Source: Planococcus circulans (GTDB taxonomy: Bacteria; Bacillota; Bacilli; Bacillales_A; Planococcaceae). From it: 64,000 nucleotides of DNA. Location: assembly GCF_020023385.1 (NCBI RefSeq), contig NZ_JAIQCL010000009.1, forward strand, positions 46,017-110,016, read 5' to 3'. The notes below the pieces were generated by a model, which searched no databases, was not told the origin of the DNA, and saw only the letters and a program-made list of their open reading frames with translations. The position numbers were made by a program, and so were the translations under genes. Below are positions 1 to 8,783 of this stretch, piece after piece; position 1 is the first letter of the stretch; every line of letters starts with the position of its first letter.

Positions 1-213
1 GCAGAGAGTGAAACAGAACTGTCACCGCTCGGGGCTACACTGGTTCAGACAATCGAAGGGTGGAGTACAGAAGAATGGAAAACGGTGTTGAAGGATTTAT
101 ACAGGCATCCGAAAAGCAGTCGTTTTTTAGAGCCATTGGCAGATCAATCCGTCGGGGATCTTCAACAAGCAGCCGCACAAAAAATTCGGCGCAGTATGCT
201 GGCAGGAGAGTGA
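1..213 (+). CDS. yhaO: YhaO-like DNA exonuclease, C-terminal end only (partial)
   Basis: The open frame enters from the left edge and ends in TGA four bases before the yhaN start. It encodes about 70 residues (beginning AESETELSPLG, ending RRSMLAGE). The fragment is too short for a domain call. In Bacillus, yhaO, a metallophosphoesterase-family SbcD-like nuclease, lies directly upstream of yhaN, so the name rests mainly on position and on the tight spacing to the SbcC-like ATPase that follows. Expected role: nuclease subunit paired with YhaN in DNA repair (inference). Confidence 0.6.
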   Translation, partial: AESETELSPLGATLVQTIEGWSTEEWKTVLKDLYRHPKSSRFLEPLADQSVGDLQQAAAQKIRRSMLAGE

Positions 214-217
214 CGGG

Positions 218-3058
218 ATGAAAATCGAGAAACTGATCATTTATGGCTTCGGCAGGCATGAGAACCGGACAATTGATCTGACCGATCAAATGGCGTTGTT
301 CTATGGGCCCAATGAAGCCGGAAAAACAACCATGCAGCAATTCATCATCCAGATTCTATTTGGTTTTCCTGCACGCAACGGGACGCAATTACGCTATGAA
401 CCGAAAGACGGGGGGAAACACGGGGGGCAGCTCCATATTTCCGATCCGCAATATGGAAGACTGGTGATTGAGCGGATAAAAGGAAAATCTGCTGGAGATG
501 TCACGATCTGGTTTGAAGATGGCAGACGAGGAGCAGAAGCGGAGCTCAAACAACTGCTGCGCAATTATGACCGTGCTTCGTTTGAAGCGGTTTTTTCATT
601 TTCCATCCATGAATTGCAGGGCCTCGAAGGGCTCAGTGAGACAGAATTGAGCCGTACCCTGCTGGCTTCAGGAACCACAGGCATCGATGCGGTGACGCGC
701 CTGGAAGGCCAGTTGGAAAAAGAAATGGCGCAGCTGTTCAAGAAGGGTGGACGTACCCCGGCGATGAATAGACTGGCTGATGAGCTCCGCAGTATTGAAG
801 GTGAGCTGAAGGAGTACCGGGAACGGACAGAGCTTTATGGCCCTTCTATCGAGCGTCTGCGGGAAATCGAACGTCGGCTGTTAACTAGTGAAAGCGAAGA
901 AGCGCAAATAGACCAGGAACTGAAAAAACTTGGGAAATGGCAGCAGGCATCTCCATTGCTTGCTGATAAAAAGAGGTTAACAGAACAGATTCAAGCTTTG
1001 GAGCTTGTACAGTTTCCAGCGGATGGCAAAAGACAGATGGATCGCCTGATGGACAAGCTATCGGAAACAAAAGCCGATGTGGATCACGCGGTGAACCAGC
1101 AGAACAGTTTGCCTGCTGTCGAAGCAGGAGAACCTGTCTCTATCCTGGAAAACCTGTTGAACCGTGAATCGGATTGGCATCAACTGCGGCTACAGCTGGA
1201 ACAACAGCGCCAGGAGCATACGGAACTGTCAGAAGACTGCGAGATCACCTTGTCACTGCTTGGCCTGTCGAAACAGCAAGCATTGGCTGTGGAGGTCTCT
1301 TTGAGCAATGAAGAACAAATGCTTGGCAAGCTGAAGGATGTGGACGTGGAAGAAGAGGACCAGCGTTTCCGGTTGCGCAATCTGCAGGAAGAGAAAAACA
1401 AATTGGCTCAAACAGAGCATGAGCTGACATCTTTTTTGGCGGGGGAGCCTCCTGGAAAAGAACGGCTCGCTGCCGAACAATGGCCAGCCATCTCAGCAGA
1501 ATTGGCAGAAGCCAAAGCCGCATCAAAATTTCAACAGGCCAGCAGCGGAAATGGACCCCTAATCAACTATATGATGATTGTATTGGGGTTAATTCTAGCG
1601 GCATATGGATTTATCCAAACTTCAGCGGTATTGATGGTATTGGGTGCAGCGGCAATCGGAGTGGGTATCTGGCTGTTTCTCAAAACGCAGAAGCCGGGCG
1701 AGCTATCGGCAGAATACGAGGCGGTACTCAACGAGTACGCCGGCAAAGAAAGCGAATATGAAGCTGTTGCGAAAAAAGTTGCGGAATTTGATCGTCACCT
1801 GGATCATTTGATGGCTCAACGGGATGCCATTAAAAAGAAAATTGTCAGCTATTCAACAGCAGAACCTGATTATTCAGCAAAAGTTGCTTATCGCCACTAT
1901 CTGTCGCAGATCGGCCTACAGCCGGAAGTAAGCCGTACGATGATCCTGGAATTGTTCGGAAAAATCCGCAAGGTGCATCATGTGCATTCTCGGCTGAAGC
2001 GGATCGAAGATGAAATCCGTGTACTGGAAGAGCGGCAGAAGGAATGGCTGGAGAAAGCAGAAGCGGCATGCGGTAAAGAGCTGGCAGCAGGTGAACTGAT
2101 GCCGGCTTTGCGTTCAGAGTTGGCACATCGAAAGCAGCAGCAGGCAGAATGGCTAAAAATAAAAGAAAAGCAAGCGGGGGTGGAGCAGGAAATCAGTCGC
2201 TTGACTGTTTACCGGGAGCAGCTTGAAAAAGAACAGCAGAATTTGCTGGAATATGCCCAAGCAGAAAATGTTCCCGCTTTCTATCATGCTGCAGATGCGT
2301 GGGAGCGGAAACAGCAGTTGGAAAGAGAGCTTGCGCTTATCGATGGCCAATTGCAGTCCATCGGAGACAATGAATTGCCGGATGGCTGGCAGCTTGCTGA
2401 TGTTGAATTGGCTATGGAGAGATGTCAGATCCAGTTGGCCAAACTGAAAGCAGAGCGACATGAGTTGCTGGCTGAACAGGCGGATAAACAGCAATTGACG
2501 CGTTTGTTGTTGTCGGATACCTCCTACGAAGAAAAACAGCAGGAATTTGAGGGGAAAAAAGCGGAGTTCACTGAGTTGGCGCAGCAATGGTCCATCAATA
2601 AAGCAGTTGTGGAAGCGATCAACCAAACGATGGAAGAGTTGAAGGAAAAGAAACTGCCGGCCGTGCTGAACAATGCACAGCTTTACTTCGATAGGTTGAC
2701 CAATGGTGCCTATAAAGGATTGGCGATGAACATGGATGGGTATTTCGAAGCGGAACGTCAGGACGGTACGTATTTCCGTATTGCTGAGCTCAGCCAGGCG
2801 ACCAAAGAGCAGGCTTATCTGGCATTGAGGCTGTCTTTAGCCATATCGATGAAGAACAGCCATCCATTTCCGATTATTATGGACGATGCTTTTGTCCATT
2901 TTGATCGCAGTCGTCTGCAGCAAATGATAAACTTAGTGACAGAGCTGCAAAAAGAGCATCAGTTCATTTATTTCACTTGCCACGAAGGCATGCAACAGGC
3001 TTGGCCTAACGCGCAGATCATCAAAGTGGCCAATACCGAAAGGAGCGTTCATTCATGA
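218..3058 (+). CDS. yhaN: YhaN-like AAA/SbcC-type ATPase with coiled coils and a central membrane hairpin
   Basis: A 946-residue protein built like SMC/SbcC/RecN ATPases. Walker A (GPNEAGKTT) lies at residues 30-38, followed by long Glu/Gln/Lys-rich coiled-coil segments. Near the C-terminus are an ABC-type signature region ([16 protein letters not shown]) and Walker B ([13 protein letters not shown]). Near residues 450-490 two hydrophobic stretches separated by a short turn would form a membrane hairpin inside the coiled coil, which is also known for B. subtilis YhaN and unlike ordinary SbcC. The length is close to the Bacillus protein (about 960). It follows yhaO with a 4-nt gap and overlaps yhaM by ATGA, so the three genes look translationally coupled. 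Likely role: ATPase partner of the YhaO nuclease in DNA end or structure processing, possibly membrane-anchored (inference). Confidence 0.9.
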   Translation: MKIEKLIIYGFGRHENRTIDLTDQMALFYGPNEAGKTTMQQFIIQILFGFPARNGTQLRYEPKDGGKHGGQLHISDPQYGRLVIERIKGKSAGDVTIWFEDGRRGAEAELKQLLRNYDRASFEAVFSFSIHELQGLEGLSETELSRTLLASGTTGIDAVTRLEGQLEKEMAQLFKKGGRTPAMNRLADELRSIEGELKEYRERTELYGPSIERLREIERRLLTSESEEAQIDQELKKLGKWQQASPLLADKKRLTEQIQALELVQFPADGKRQMDRLMDKLSETKADVDHAVNQQNSLPAVEAGEPVSILENLLNRESDWHQLRLQLEQQRQEHTELSEDCEITLSLLGLSKQQALAVEVSLSNEEQMLGKLKDVDVEEEDQRFRLRNLQEEKNKLAQTEHELTSFLAGEPPGKERLAAEQWPAISAELAEAKAASKFQQASSGNGPLINYMMIVLGLILAAYGFIQTSAVLMVLGAAAIGVGIWLFLKTQKPGELSAEYEAVLNEYAGKESEYEAVAKKVAEFDRHLDHLMAQRDAIKKKIVSYSTAEPDYSAKVAYRHYLSQIGLQPEVSRTMILELFGKIRKVHHVHSRLKRIEDEIRVLEERQKEWLEKAEAACGKELAAGELMPALRSELAHRKQQQAEWLKIKEKQAGVEQEISRLTVYREQLEKEQQNLLEYAQAENVPAFYHAADAWERKQQLERELALIDGQLQSIGDNELPDGWQLADVELAMERCQIQLAKLKAERHELLAEQADKQQLTRLLLSDTSYEEKQQEFEGKKAEFTELAQQWSINKAVVEAINQTMEELKEKKLPAVLNNAQLYFDRLTNGAYKGLAMNMDGYFEAERQDGTYFRIAELSQATKEQAYLALRLSLAISMKNSHPFPIIMDDAFVHFDRSRLQQMINLVTELQKEHQFIYFTCHEGMQQAWPNAQIIKVANTERSVHS

Positions 3059-3993
3059 CTAAAGGCATTACACAGCGTGCAGTTGGCGAGACCGTCGACG
3101 AATTCCTGCTGATCAAGCAGTCTGTCAAGGGAGTCACAACTACGGGGAACCCATTTATTTCGTTGGTGTTGCAAGACAAAAGCGGCGATATTGAAGCAAA
3201 GTTATGGGATACAAAAGATGAACAGGAAAAAATATTCGCAGCAGAAACGATTGTCCGTGTAGGTGGAGAAATCCATAATTACAGAGGAAAGAATCAACTG
3301 CGCATTAAAAGCATCCGCCCGGCAAAGCCTGAGGAAAACCAATCGATTGCAGATTTGATGCCGTCATCGGAAAAATCAACAGAAGAATTGCTGGAAGAAG
3401 TGATGAAGTATCTATTTGAAATGGAAAACCCGCAAATTCAGCGGATTACCCGTTTTATGCTGAAAAAATATCAGCAGCAATTTTTGACATATCCAGCAGC
3501 GACGCGCAATCATCATGATTACGTTTCCGGATTGGCGGATCATGTCGTTTCAATGCTGAAACTGGGCAAGTCATTGGTCGATATCTATCCAGGCTTGAAT
3601 AAGGATCTGTTGTACGCGGGAATTATTCTGCATGACATCGGCAAAGTAATTGAGCTTTCGGGTCCGATTGCCACAACCTATACAGTGGAAGGCAATTTAA
3701 TCGGCCATATTTCCATCATGGTGACGGAAGTGGCGAAAGCCGCAGAAGAGCTGGAGATTGAAGGGGAAGAAGTCATGCTCTTGCAGCATATCATTCTCTC
3801 TCACCACGGTAAGGAAGAATGGGGCAGCCCGAAAAAGCCGATGCTCAAAGAAGCGGAAATCCTGCATTATATAGACAATATCGATGCCAAGATGATGATG
3901 ATGGATCGGGTTCTTGGAAAAACCAAGGAAGGCGAATTTTCCGAACGTGTCTTTGCATTGGATAATCGTTCATTCTATAAACCGAAAATCTAA
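3055..3993 (+). CDS. yhaM: 3'-5' exoribonuclease YhaM
   Basis: 312 residues, the usual length. Residues 1-95 form an OB-fold-like nucleic-acid-binding domain. An HD-type phosphohydrolase domain follows, with H163 in LADH, H193-D194 in ILHDIGK, and further histidines in GHIS and [10 protein letters not shown]. YhaM enzymes remove nucleotides from RNA (and ssDNA) 3' ends and contribute to mRNA turnover in the cytosol. The ATG overlaps the yhaN stop (ATGA), the typical arrangement of the operon. A strong hairpin begins three bases after the stop codon, but its T-run faces the other way; the matching rightward terminator is about 500 bp farther on, beyond an inserted element. Confidence 0.95.
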   Translation: MTKGITQRAVGETVDEFLLIKQSVKGVTTTGNPFISLVLQDKSGDIEAKLWDTKDEQEKIFAAETIVRVGGEIHNYRGKNQLRIKSIRPAKPEENQSIADLMPSSEKSTEELLEEVMKYLFEMENPQIQRITRFMLKKYQQQFLTYPAATRNHHDYVSGLADHVVSMLKLGKSLVDIYPGLNKDLLYAGIILHDIGKVIELSGPIATTYTVEGNLIGHISIMVTEVAKAAEELEIEGEEVMLLQHIILSHHGKEEWGSPKKPMLKEAEILHYIDNIDAKMMMMDRVLGKTKEGEFSERVFALDNRSFYKPKI

Positions 3994-3995
3994 AG

Positions 3996-4030
3996 AAAAA
4001 CTCCCGTTTCCTATACTGGAAACGGGAGTT
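3996..4030 (-). terminator. Hairpin terminator oriented for leftward transcription, left copy of a duplicated sequence
   Basis: An 11-bp perfect stem (CTCCCGTTTCC / GGAAACGGGAG, loop TATACT) carries an A5 run on its left side, hence a U-run only when read leftward. The 32-bp core at 3999-4030 recurs at 4495-4526 with one mismatch. Confidence 0.75.
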
Positions 4031-4494
4031 CAGACTGTAGACAAACTCTGACCAAAATGTATAGCGGTGCATAATCCCCAACCGGTCCGGCCACTTCGCT
4101 TTCCGTGGGCTCAGCTTCAGCCTGTATTGAACACCATGCTCCTGCATCGCTGCGCTAGCTTCGTCGCAAAGGCTTGACCTCACAAGTTTCGGCCAATGCC
4201 TTTCCTGCGGGGTCTTCAGCTTTCGTCGCTGCGCTGCTCCCACAGGAGTCTTCGTGGCCAGCCCGGTTGGGGGCATGTTGCTTCAATCAAAGAGAGAAGC
4301 TTGCTAGTCTGCTCTAGAAAAAATAGTCCTAACAAATCTAGAAAACCCTTCACTCAAGGATCCAGAGCACAAGGCGGCGACTCCTGCGCGAGCCCGTGGA
4401 AAGCGTCCGCCTGAAGCGCAGGATCCGGTATAAACAGGATGAAATGTAGATTCATTCTTTAAATGACATCAATATTCTTTTCTCTACAAGCTCA
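4031..4494. repeat. Dispersed palindromic intergenic element, copy A
   Basis: About 460 bp without a credible gene, lying between two near-identical terminator hairpins. It contains a large nested palindrome: CCCCAACCGG (4076-4085) pairs with CCGGTTGGGG (4263-4272), and GGCCAC (4089-4094) with GTGGCC (4254-4259). It shares the GCTTTCC...GGAGTCTTCG module found at 5507-5620 and 40710-40820. Near 4370-4430 the module returns in reverse orientation (GGCGGCGACTCC ... GGAAAGCGTCCGCC), as it does near 40860-40965. The outer ends are related as an imperfect inverted repeat around TGTAGA. The short open frames here have no ribosome-binding site and follow the repeat. Confidence 0.7.
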
Positions 4495-4530
4495 AACTCC
4501 CGTTTCCTATACAGGAAACGGGAGTTTTTA
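4494..4530 (+). terminator. Hairpin terminator, right copy, oriented for rightward transcription
   Basis: The same 11-bp stem as at 3999-4030 (loop TATACA), here followed by TTTTTA on the + strand. It would stop transcription arriving from yhaM and lies just past the prsA stop codon. Confidence 0.75.
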
Positions 4531-4542
4531 GATCTTCAGTTA

Positions 4543-5439
4543 TTATTCTGCAGGAGCGGCTTCAGGAGCAGGTTGTGGATTTAAGATATCATCCAGTGCA
4601 CCTTCAAGATCTTCGTCTTGGATCTCGACATTTGCTTCTTTCATCAATTCAGCAACTTTCGGAAGCAGGGTTGCTTGGTCTGCTTTTGAAAGTGCGATTT
4701 CAGAACGGATCTCTTCTTTTTGATCTTCCAATGCCGGCTGGTCTTCCACCTGGCGTTTCTCAAGAACCTGGATGATATGGAATCCGAATTCAGAGGCTAC
4801 CGGCTCACTGATTTCATCAACTTCAAGGCCATAAGCGACTTCTTCGAATTCAGGAACCATAGCTCCTGGGCCGAACCAGTCGAGGTTACCCCCGTTAGCA
4901 CCAGAAGCTGTATCAGTTGAGTTTTCTTCTGCTAAAGCAGCGAAATCGCCGCCTTCATCCAATTCCTTTTTAAGGGAGTTGGCAGTTTCTTCATCAGCCA
5001 CTAGAATATGGCGTGCGTTCAACTCAGTGCCTTGGCGGTCATATTGCGCTTGGATTTCTTCGTCGGTCACTTCAACATCTTCAGTCAATGCTTTTTCCTG
5101 CAATATGTTCAAACGGATGACTTTTTTGTAGCTTTCTTCTGTTTGGTTGTTTTGAGCAAGAAACTGATCGAAGCTTTCGCCAAGTTCTTCTTTATTGCTT
5201 TCGTATTCAGCATTCACTTCTTCGTCGGTCACTTCGTAGTTTTCAGCAAGCACTTTTTCAATCATAAGAATCTGTACTGCCTGTTCACCGATTGAGGTTT
5301 TCATTTCCTGGTAAAGCTCATCTTTGGTGACATCTCCAGCATCAGAAGTTACGATGACTTCGCTTTCACCGTTGTCGCTGCAAGCAGCTAAAGCCAGTAC
5401 AGATGCTGCCAGGGTAATGGTTAAAAAGGATTTTTTCAT
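4543..5439 (-). CDS. prsA: PrsA foldase lipoprotein (PpiC-type peptidyl-prolyl isomerase)
   Basis: 298 residues. A type II signal peptide ends in the lipobox LAAC with Cys20 as the lipid-anchored residue. The N-terminal chaperone domain is followed by a parvulin/PpiC domain at about 141-233 ([11 protein letters not shown] ... [16 protein letters not shown] ... [12 protein letters not shown]) and a C-terminal helical domain with a Pro/Ala-rich tail. PrsA acts outside the membrane, helping exported proteins fold; it is normally essential or important in Bacillales. The start is preceded by a TTGGGAGCG ribosome-binding site. The upstream DNA is unusual: the end of a MITE-like element lies only about 28 bp from the ATG, so the promoter is probably inside or contributed by that element. 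Confidence 0.95.
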   Translation of the reverse strand: MKKSFLTITLAASVLALAACSDNGESEVIVTSDAGDVTKDELYQEMKTSIGEQAVQILMIEKVLAENYEVTDEEVNAEYESNKEELGESFDQFLAQNNQTEESYKKVIRLNILQEKALTEDVEVTDEEIQAQYDRQGTELNARHILVADEETANSLKKELDEGGDFAALAEENSTDTASGANGGNLDWFGPGAMVPEFEEVAYGLEVDEISEPVASEFGFHIIQVLEKRQVEDQPALEDQKEEIRSEIALSKADQATLLPKVAELMKEANVEIQDEDLEGALDDILNPQPAPEAAPAE

Positions 5440-5466
5440 TGAATTTCGCTCCCAACTTTCTATCTG

Positions 5467-5759
5467 TATAAGTTGAACTAAAATAACTACAGTAGCCGAT
5501 ATTCCGCAAAACAGCTCCGCTTTCCTGGGGGCTCGCGCTGAACTAACTCGGGCTCTTCGCCCGAGTGGATTTCAACACTTCGCTTGGTCCCCATGGAGTC
5601 TTCGCTGTTTTGCTCCATATCTCTAGAGCTTTCTCTAGCGTCGACGCGGCTCAGGACTCGGCGAAGCAATAAGACGAGTGGTCTTCTTGGCTTATTGCGG
5701 GAGCCTTGTCCAAAGCGCCGAAGTGGCTTATTTATGATGATTCTTTAGTTCAACTTATA
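5467..5759. repeat. MITE-like inverted-repeat element, copy B
   Basis: A 293-bp segment bounded by a perfect 16-bp inverted repeat: TATAAGTTGAACTAAA at 5467-5482 and TTTAGTTCAACTTATA at 5744-5759. Inside, 5507-5620 is clearly homologous to 40710-40820 of copy C and is itself a nested palindrome (GCAAAACAGC 5506-5515 / GCTGTTTTGC 5604-5613; ACTCGGGC 5546-5553 / GCCCGAGT 5559-5566). The right half holds another arm pair, GCAATAAG / CTTATTGC, near 5665-5700. No transposase frame is present. It fills most of the gene-free stretch upstream of prsA. Confidence 0.8.
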
Positions 5760-5810
5760 TAGTTGCAGTAATTACTATACTATAAACGATTCGCAGTATG
5801 CAAAGTTCCT

Positions 5811-5839
5811 AAAAAAAGACACTTGCCAGGAGGCAAGTG
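5811..5839 (-). terminator. Rho-independent terminator after the 61-aa membrane protein gene
   Basis: Read leftward: CACTTGCC, loop TCCT, GGCAAGTG, then a T-run (A7 at 5811-5817 on +). It lies immediately after the stop codon at 5842. Confidence 0.8.
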
Positions 5840-5841
5840 AT

Positions 5842-6027
5842 TTAAGGTGTAAATTCTACGCCTACATACAACGATACCAGTAGTATTGTGATCAATATGT
5901 TAATGGTACGGAATATTTTTTGGTGATTTTCTTCCGGGATTTCCCGAGAAGTGACTAATGCCAATGTCATCCGGTTGATCTGGAAAAGATAAAACACGGA
6001 GAACATAACAATGAATGCGATAATCAT
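5842..6027 (-). CDS. Small membrane protein of unknown function, 61 aa
   Basis: A short protein with two predicted membrane helices (about residues 1-20 and 42-58) joined by a polar loop containing TSREIPEENHQK. A strong ribosome-binding site (GAGGGGAGG) sits 4 bases before the ATG and a terminator follows directly, so it is a real gene despite its size. It lies in the Bacillus yha region between prsA and hpr, where small membrane proteins are common. I do not recognise the family and assign no function. Confidence 0.75.
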   Translation of the reverse strand: MIIAFIVMFSVFYLFQINRMTLALVTSREIPEENHQKIFRTINILITILLVSLYVGVEFTP

Positions 6028-6088
6028 GGATTTCCTCCCCTCTGACTTTACTTCCTAGTATAACAAAGACGGGAAGAAAAAGCAGGAA

Positions 6089-6634
6089 TCAGCTGACTAC
6101 TGGAGGTACTAAAATCTCAAAACCAGTCTCTGTTTCTTCTATTAATGCATACTTTGGAGAACGCGCTAAATTGCGAAGATAGATGATATCCGTCAAACAT
6201 AGCGCACAGTGATAGGCCAAAAGCATAGCGAAATAATGGCTGAAGGCAGGCATCAGTATACTTAAGGTGACAATGGCTGTGTTTAAGAAAAGAAAAGGTG
6301 TGGCCAATGACAAAAGAAAACGCAATTTTGGAACCGGTTCATTGATATGAAGTAAAATAGCCGGACAAACTTTCAATTGTTTTCGAATGATAAGCTTCAA
6401 GGACTTGTGGCATCCGATCATCGGCAAAAAATGCAGAATTTTGTGGATCGGATAGATGGCCAGCAAAGCCAGGATGAAAAGCAGGAAATACTGATCGGAT
6501 AGAGGTGTGGCATAAGCAATCGCAAGCCCAATGTAGGAGGCCATAAAAACAGCGATTCCGAAAAGCGCTGATATCATGAAAAGCCGGTCAAATCCATATT
6601 GTTTTTTTACATTAATTGTTTTCCAGCAGTGCAT
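6089..6634 (-). CDS. DUF3267-like membrane protein (putative zincin-type fold)
   Basis: 181 residues with four or more hydrophobic segments (about 20-40, 48-66, 105-128, 132-150). The region IHKILHFLPMIG after the second helix resembles the position of the HExxH-type motif of DUF3267 proteins, but the glutamate expected for a zinc protease is Lys (H-K-I-L-H). If the family call is right, protease activity is doubtful and the protein may be a non-catalytic relative. A ribosome-binding site (TAGGGGATG) precedes the ATG. The neighbour upstream is the regulator gene hpr; a DUF3267-type gene in the yha cluster fits Bacillus. Confidence 0.6.
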   Translation of the reverse strand: MHCWKTINVKKQYGFDRLFMISALFGIAVFMASYIGLAIAYATPLSDQYFLLFILALLAIYPIHKILHFLPMIGCHKSLKLIIRKQLKVCPAILLHINEPVPKLRFLLSLATPFLFLNTAIVTLSILMPAFSHYFAMLLAYHCALCLTDIIYLRNLARSPKYALIEETETGFEILVPPVVS

Positions 6635-6734
6635 GTGTGCATCCCCTATTTATAAATTCATTTTTGATTCGATACATACATTACAATGATTTATAAGGAA
6701 ATGCAACCATAAATTAAATTTGGGGAATTACTGA

Positions 6735-7277
6735 TTATTGCTGGCTTTCCTGGTGCATAATGACATGGTTTTCTTCACTGAATCTGTTCTCGATATTTTT
6801 GAAGGAAGCTTCGAATATCTCCATGAAATCATCTCCGTAAATGTTTCGGATGACGGCCATGATATCCATGAATTCAGGGAACTTTCCATACAGTTCACGC
6901 AATGGAAGGGAGCCGTCGATAACGGCGTGCGGAGTTTCATGATAATTCTCAATCATTTCCTGCATCAGTTTCTCGCCTTTTTCAGTCAGTTGTACATAGG
7001 TATTGCGCTTATCCGTATCGCGTTTCGAAAAAGATAGCAGTTCACGCTCTTCCAGTTTTTTTGAGAAATTAAAAGCGGTTGAAACATGCATGACGCCGAA
7101 TTTAGCAACATCTGAGATGGAAGCTCCTTTTAAGTGGTAGGAGATCCAAAGAATGTGATGCTCATTAATATTCAAATCATAAGGTTTTATCCACAACTGC
7201 CAATCTTTTTCCACCGCTTTCCACAAAGCTTTCGACAATTGCCCGATGCGCTGGCTAAACAGCATAGCCTCTTTCAT
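6735..7277 (-). CDS. hpr: Transition-state regulator Hpr (ScoC), MarR family
   Basis: The body is very close to B. subtilis Hpr as remembered ([68 protein letters not shown]), including the winged helix-turn-helix. Hpr represses extracellular protease, peptide-transport and sporulation genes during growth. I chose the ATG at 7277 because AAAAGGA lies 7 bases upstream; an in-frame GTG at 7298 would add MNEKEYT and matches the longer N-terminus of the Bacillus protein, but its nearest strong site (GGAGG) is 15 bases away. The C-terminal tail is shorter than in B. subtilis. Confidence 0.92.
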   Translation of the reverse strand: MKEAMLFSQRIGQLSKALWKAVEKDWQLWIKPYDLNINEHHILWISYHLKGASISDVAKFGVMHVSTAFNFSKKLEERELLSFSKRDTDKRNTYVQLTEKGEKLMQEMIENYHETPHAVIDGSLPLRELYGKFPEFMDIMAVIRNIYGDDFMEIFEASFKNIENRFSEENHVIMHQESQQ

Positions 7278-7571
7278 GGTATATTCCTTTTCATTCACAC
7301 AAGCACCAACTTTCCTCCGAAATATTTTCTTTATTATAGCAGTAAAGCAAACGTAATTAAAGTAAGAATAGTAAAATAATTTACAAAAGCAATAGGGAAG
7401 TACTGTAAAACATACTCGATCAGGAAAGAACGGTTGTAATCAGCTATTCAAAAAGCTGGATACAGCAAAGCAGAGCAGCAAACACTGACCTGACATTGAA
7501 TAGTTATTTTCACAGATTGAAGGTTCCGAAAACTGCGTTTTTAGTTTTGAATGGGGGAATAAGATATCCCA
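7278..7571. other. Gene-free gap between hpr and yhaH
   Basis: About 300 bp with AT-rich sequence upstream of hpr that must contain its promoter (on the - strand, TATAAT-like sequence near 7335). The rest shows no ribosome-binding site with a frame, no tRNA-like fold and no repeat that I can recognise. Confidence 0.5.
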
Positions 7572-7604
7572 CAAAAAAAACAGCTGCCCGAAGGCTGCTG
7601 TTTT
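7572..7604 (-). terminator. Terminator of yhaH
   Basis: Read leftward: AAAACAGCAGCC, TTCG tetraloop, GGCAGCTGTTTT, then more T (A9 at 7572-7580 on +). The stem overlaps the yhaH stop codon. Confidence 0.85.
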
Positions 7605-8022
7605 AAGCGGTTTGTGTATCGTCATCGACTTTTTCCTTTTTAGGCTTATCATTGTCATTGTCTTTTTTATCTTTACTGATGGTATTCTGCAATTCTTCGA
7701 TTGCGTTTTGGATTGCCATGATCTCAAGCTGGAGATGCTCTTTCGCAGGAGCAGTGCTCTCTGTCCATGTTTCGAGAGAAGCTTTCAATCCGTCGACTGC
7801 TTCAGGCAGCTGTGATTTGGCTTCCTCAGTCAGATGGTTGATTGAGTCTTTTATGCCATTCACTTTTTCCTTCAGTTCATTTAAGTATTCTTTCCATTCA
7901 GTTGATGATGACTTCATCGTCGTACGGAATTCCTGTCCTGATTGTGGTGCAGAGAATAAGGCCGTTGCAGCTCCTGCTGCCAACCCTGTAGCAAGTCCTA
8001 AGAAAAACCTTGATGCTTTCAT
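7603..8022 (-). CDS. yhaH: YtxH-domain protein YhaH
   Basis: 139 residues. The N-terminus carries a single hydrophobic, Gly/Ala-rich segment (about 6-25) ending in APQSGQEFR, the hallmark of YtxH/YhaH proteins. A helical, highly charged region follows and the tail is Lys/Asp-rich. Family members are general-stress proteins, membrane-anchored at the N-terminus, with unknown biochemical role. The ribosome-binding site is GAAAGGGG upstream of the ATG. It sits between hpr and trpP as in B. subtilis, which supports the name. Confidence 0.88.
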   Translation of the reverse strand: MKASRFFLGLATGLAAGAATALFSAPQSGQEFRTTMKSSSTEWKEYLNELKEKVNGIKDSINHLTEEAKSQLPEAVDGLKASLETWTESTAPAKEHLQLEIMAIQNAIEELQNTISKDKKDNDNDKPKKEKVDDDTQTA

Positions 8023-8104
8023 GTATAAAACGCCCCTTTCTTCCTATAAGCTTCTTTTCCTTTATTTTACCTAATTAAAACATAAAGATGAATGACTATT
8101 CAAT

Positions 8105-8141
8105 AAAAAAAGCTTTTCGCCAAAAATAATGGCGAAAAGCT
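8105..8141 (-). terminator. Terminator of trpP
   Basis: Read leftward: AGCTTTTCGCC, 9-nt loop, GGCGAAAAGCT, then T6. It lies just past the trpP stop codon. Confidence 0.88.
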
Positions 8142-8148
8142 CTGGTAT

Positions 8149-8679
8149 TTAGGCCGCTTGTGAAACAGCCGTTTCGAATTTTGAACGCTTGACTAATGTG
8201 ATGACAATCGGATAAATAAAGGCGAAAGCGACTCCGTTCATCAATACTGCAGGCAAGACCACCGTAACAACCAAAAGGCTGAACGGAATATTGGCGCCGA
8301 TTACAAAAATGGCTGCAGACAGGAAAATCGTTCCGGACAATAAAGTTCCAACTGCACAAAGGGCAATAGTCACTGGTAGTTTAGAAATGAATTTCTTCAA
8401 GATCATCACCAAAGCAAGAAAAACAAAAGCCGTGATAAACTTATCGATGATATTCGGGAAGAATCCACCTGGGAATGTAGAAAACAGTCCAGACAGGACA
8501 CCCGTCGTTACCGCCAATAAAAACACGTTTTTAACATTCGGGAATAAAAGAATGCCGACAAACATCATCGTCAACATGAAATCGGGCTTCATTCCGCCAT
8601 TGATGCCTGGAATCACCACATAAAGAGTGGCTCCGACGCTGACCAGCAACGCCATTAAAACTAGGTTTTTCGTATTCAT
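8149..8679 (-). CDS. trpP: Tryptophan transporter TrpP
   Basis: 176 residues with five to six membrane segments and the conserved FSTFPGGFFPNIIDKF block of TrpP (formerly YhaG). It imports tryptophan across the cytoplasmic membrane. The genomic position between yhaH and hit fits the Bacillus arrangement. The ribosome-binding site lies inside a run of GAG triplets, which suggests translational control by the tryptophan-activated RNA-binding protein TRAP as in B. subtilis (see separate site). The downstream terminator makes it a single-gene unit. Confidence 0.92.
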   Translation of the reverse strand: MNTKNLVLMALLVSVGATLYVVIPGINGGMKPDFMLTMMFVGILLFPNVKNVFLLAVTTGVLSGLFSTFPGGFFPNIIDKFITAFVFLALVMILKKFISKLPVTIALCAVGTLLSGTIFLSAAIFVIGANIPFSLLVVTVVLPAVLMNGVAFAFIYPIVITLVKRSKFETAVSQAA

Positions 8680-8681
8680 TT

Positions 8682-8706
8682 CTCATCTCTCCTCAGCTCT
8701 GTGCTA
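8682..8706 (-). promoter_or_regulatory. Candidate TRAP-binding triplet repeats overlapping the trpP ribosome-binding site
   Basis: Reading the mRNA sense towards the ATG: TAG-caca-GAG-ct-GAG-ga-GAG-at-GAG-A-ATG. Four GAG triplets are spaced by exactly 2 nt and cover the Shine-Dalgarno sequence. TRAP binds (G/U)AG triplets with 2-3 nt spacers and in B. subtilis blocks trpP translation by covering its ribosome-binding site. Fewer triplets are visible here than in a classical site, and the TRAP gene (mtrB) is not in the window. Confidence 0.65.
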
Positions 8707-8783
8707 GTTTCTTTTTCCCGGTCGTGTCCTCATGACCGCCGGCGAAAAACTTATACTGATTCTATCCTGTCCACTTCAGAAAA

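Noticed and set aside
4196..4414. 72-codon + strand frame and a 143-codon - strand frame within element A
   Set aside because: Both follow the palindromic repeat, lack ribosome-binding sites and give low-complexity Arg/Ser/Leu-rich products.
5467..5759. Autonomous insertion sequence upstream of prsA
   Set aside because: Inverted ends are clear, but no frame longer than about 60 codons or transposase motif lies inside; treated as a non-autonomous element.
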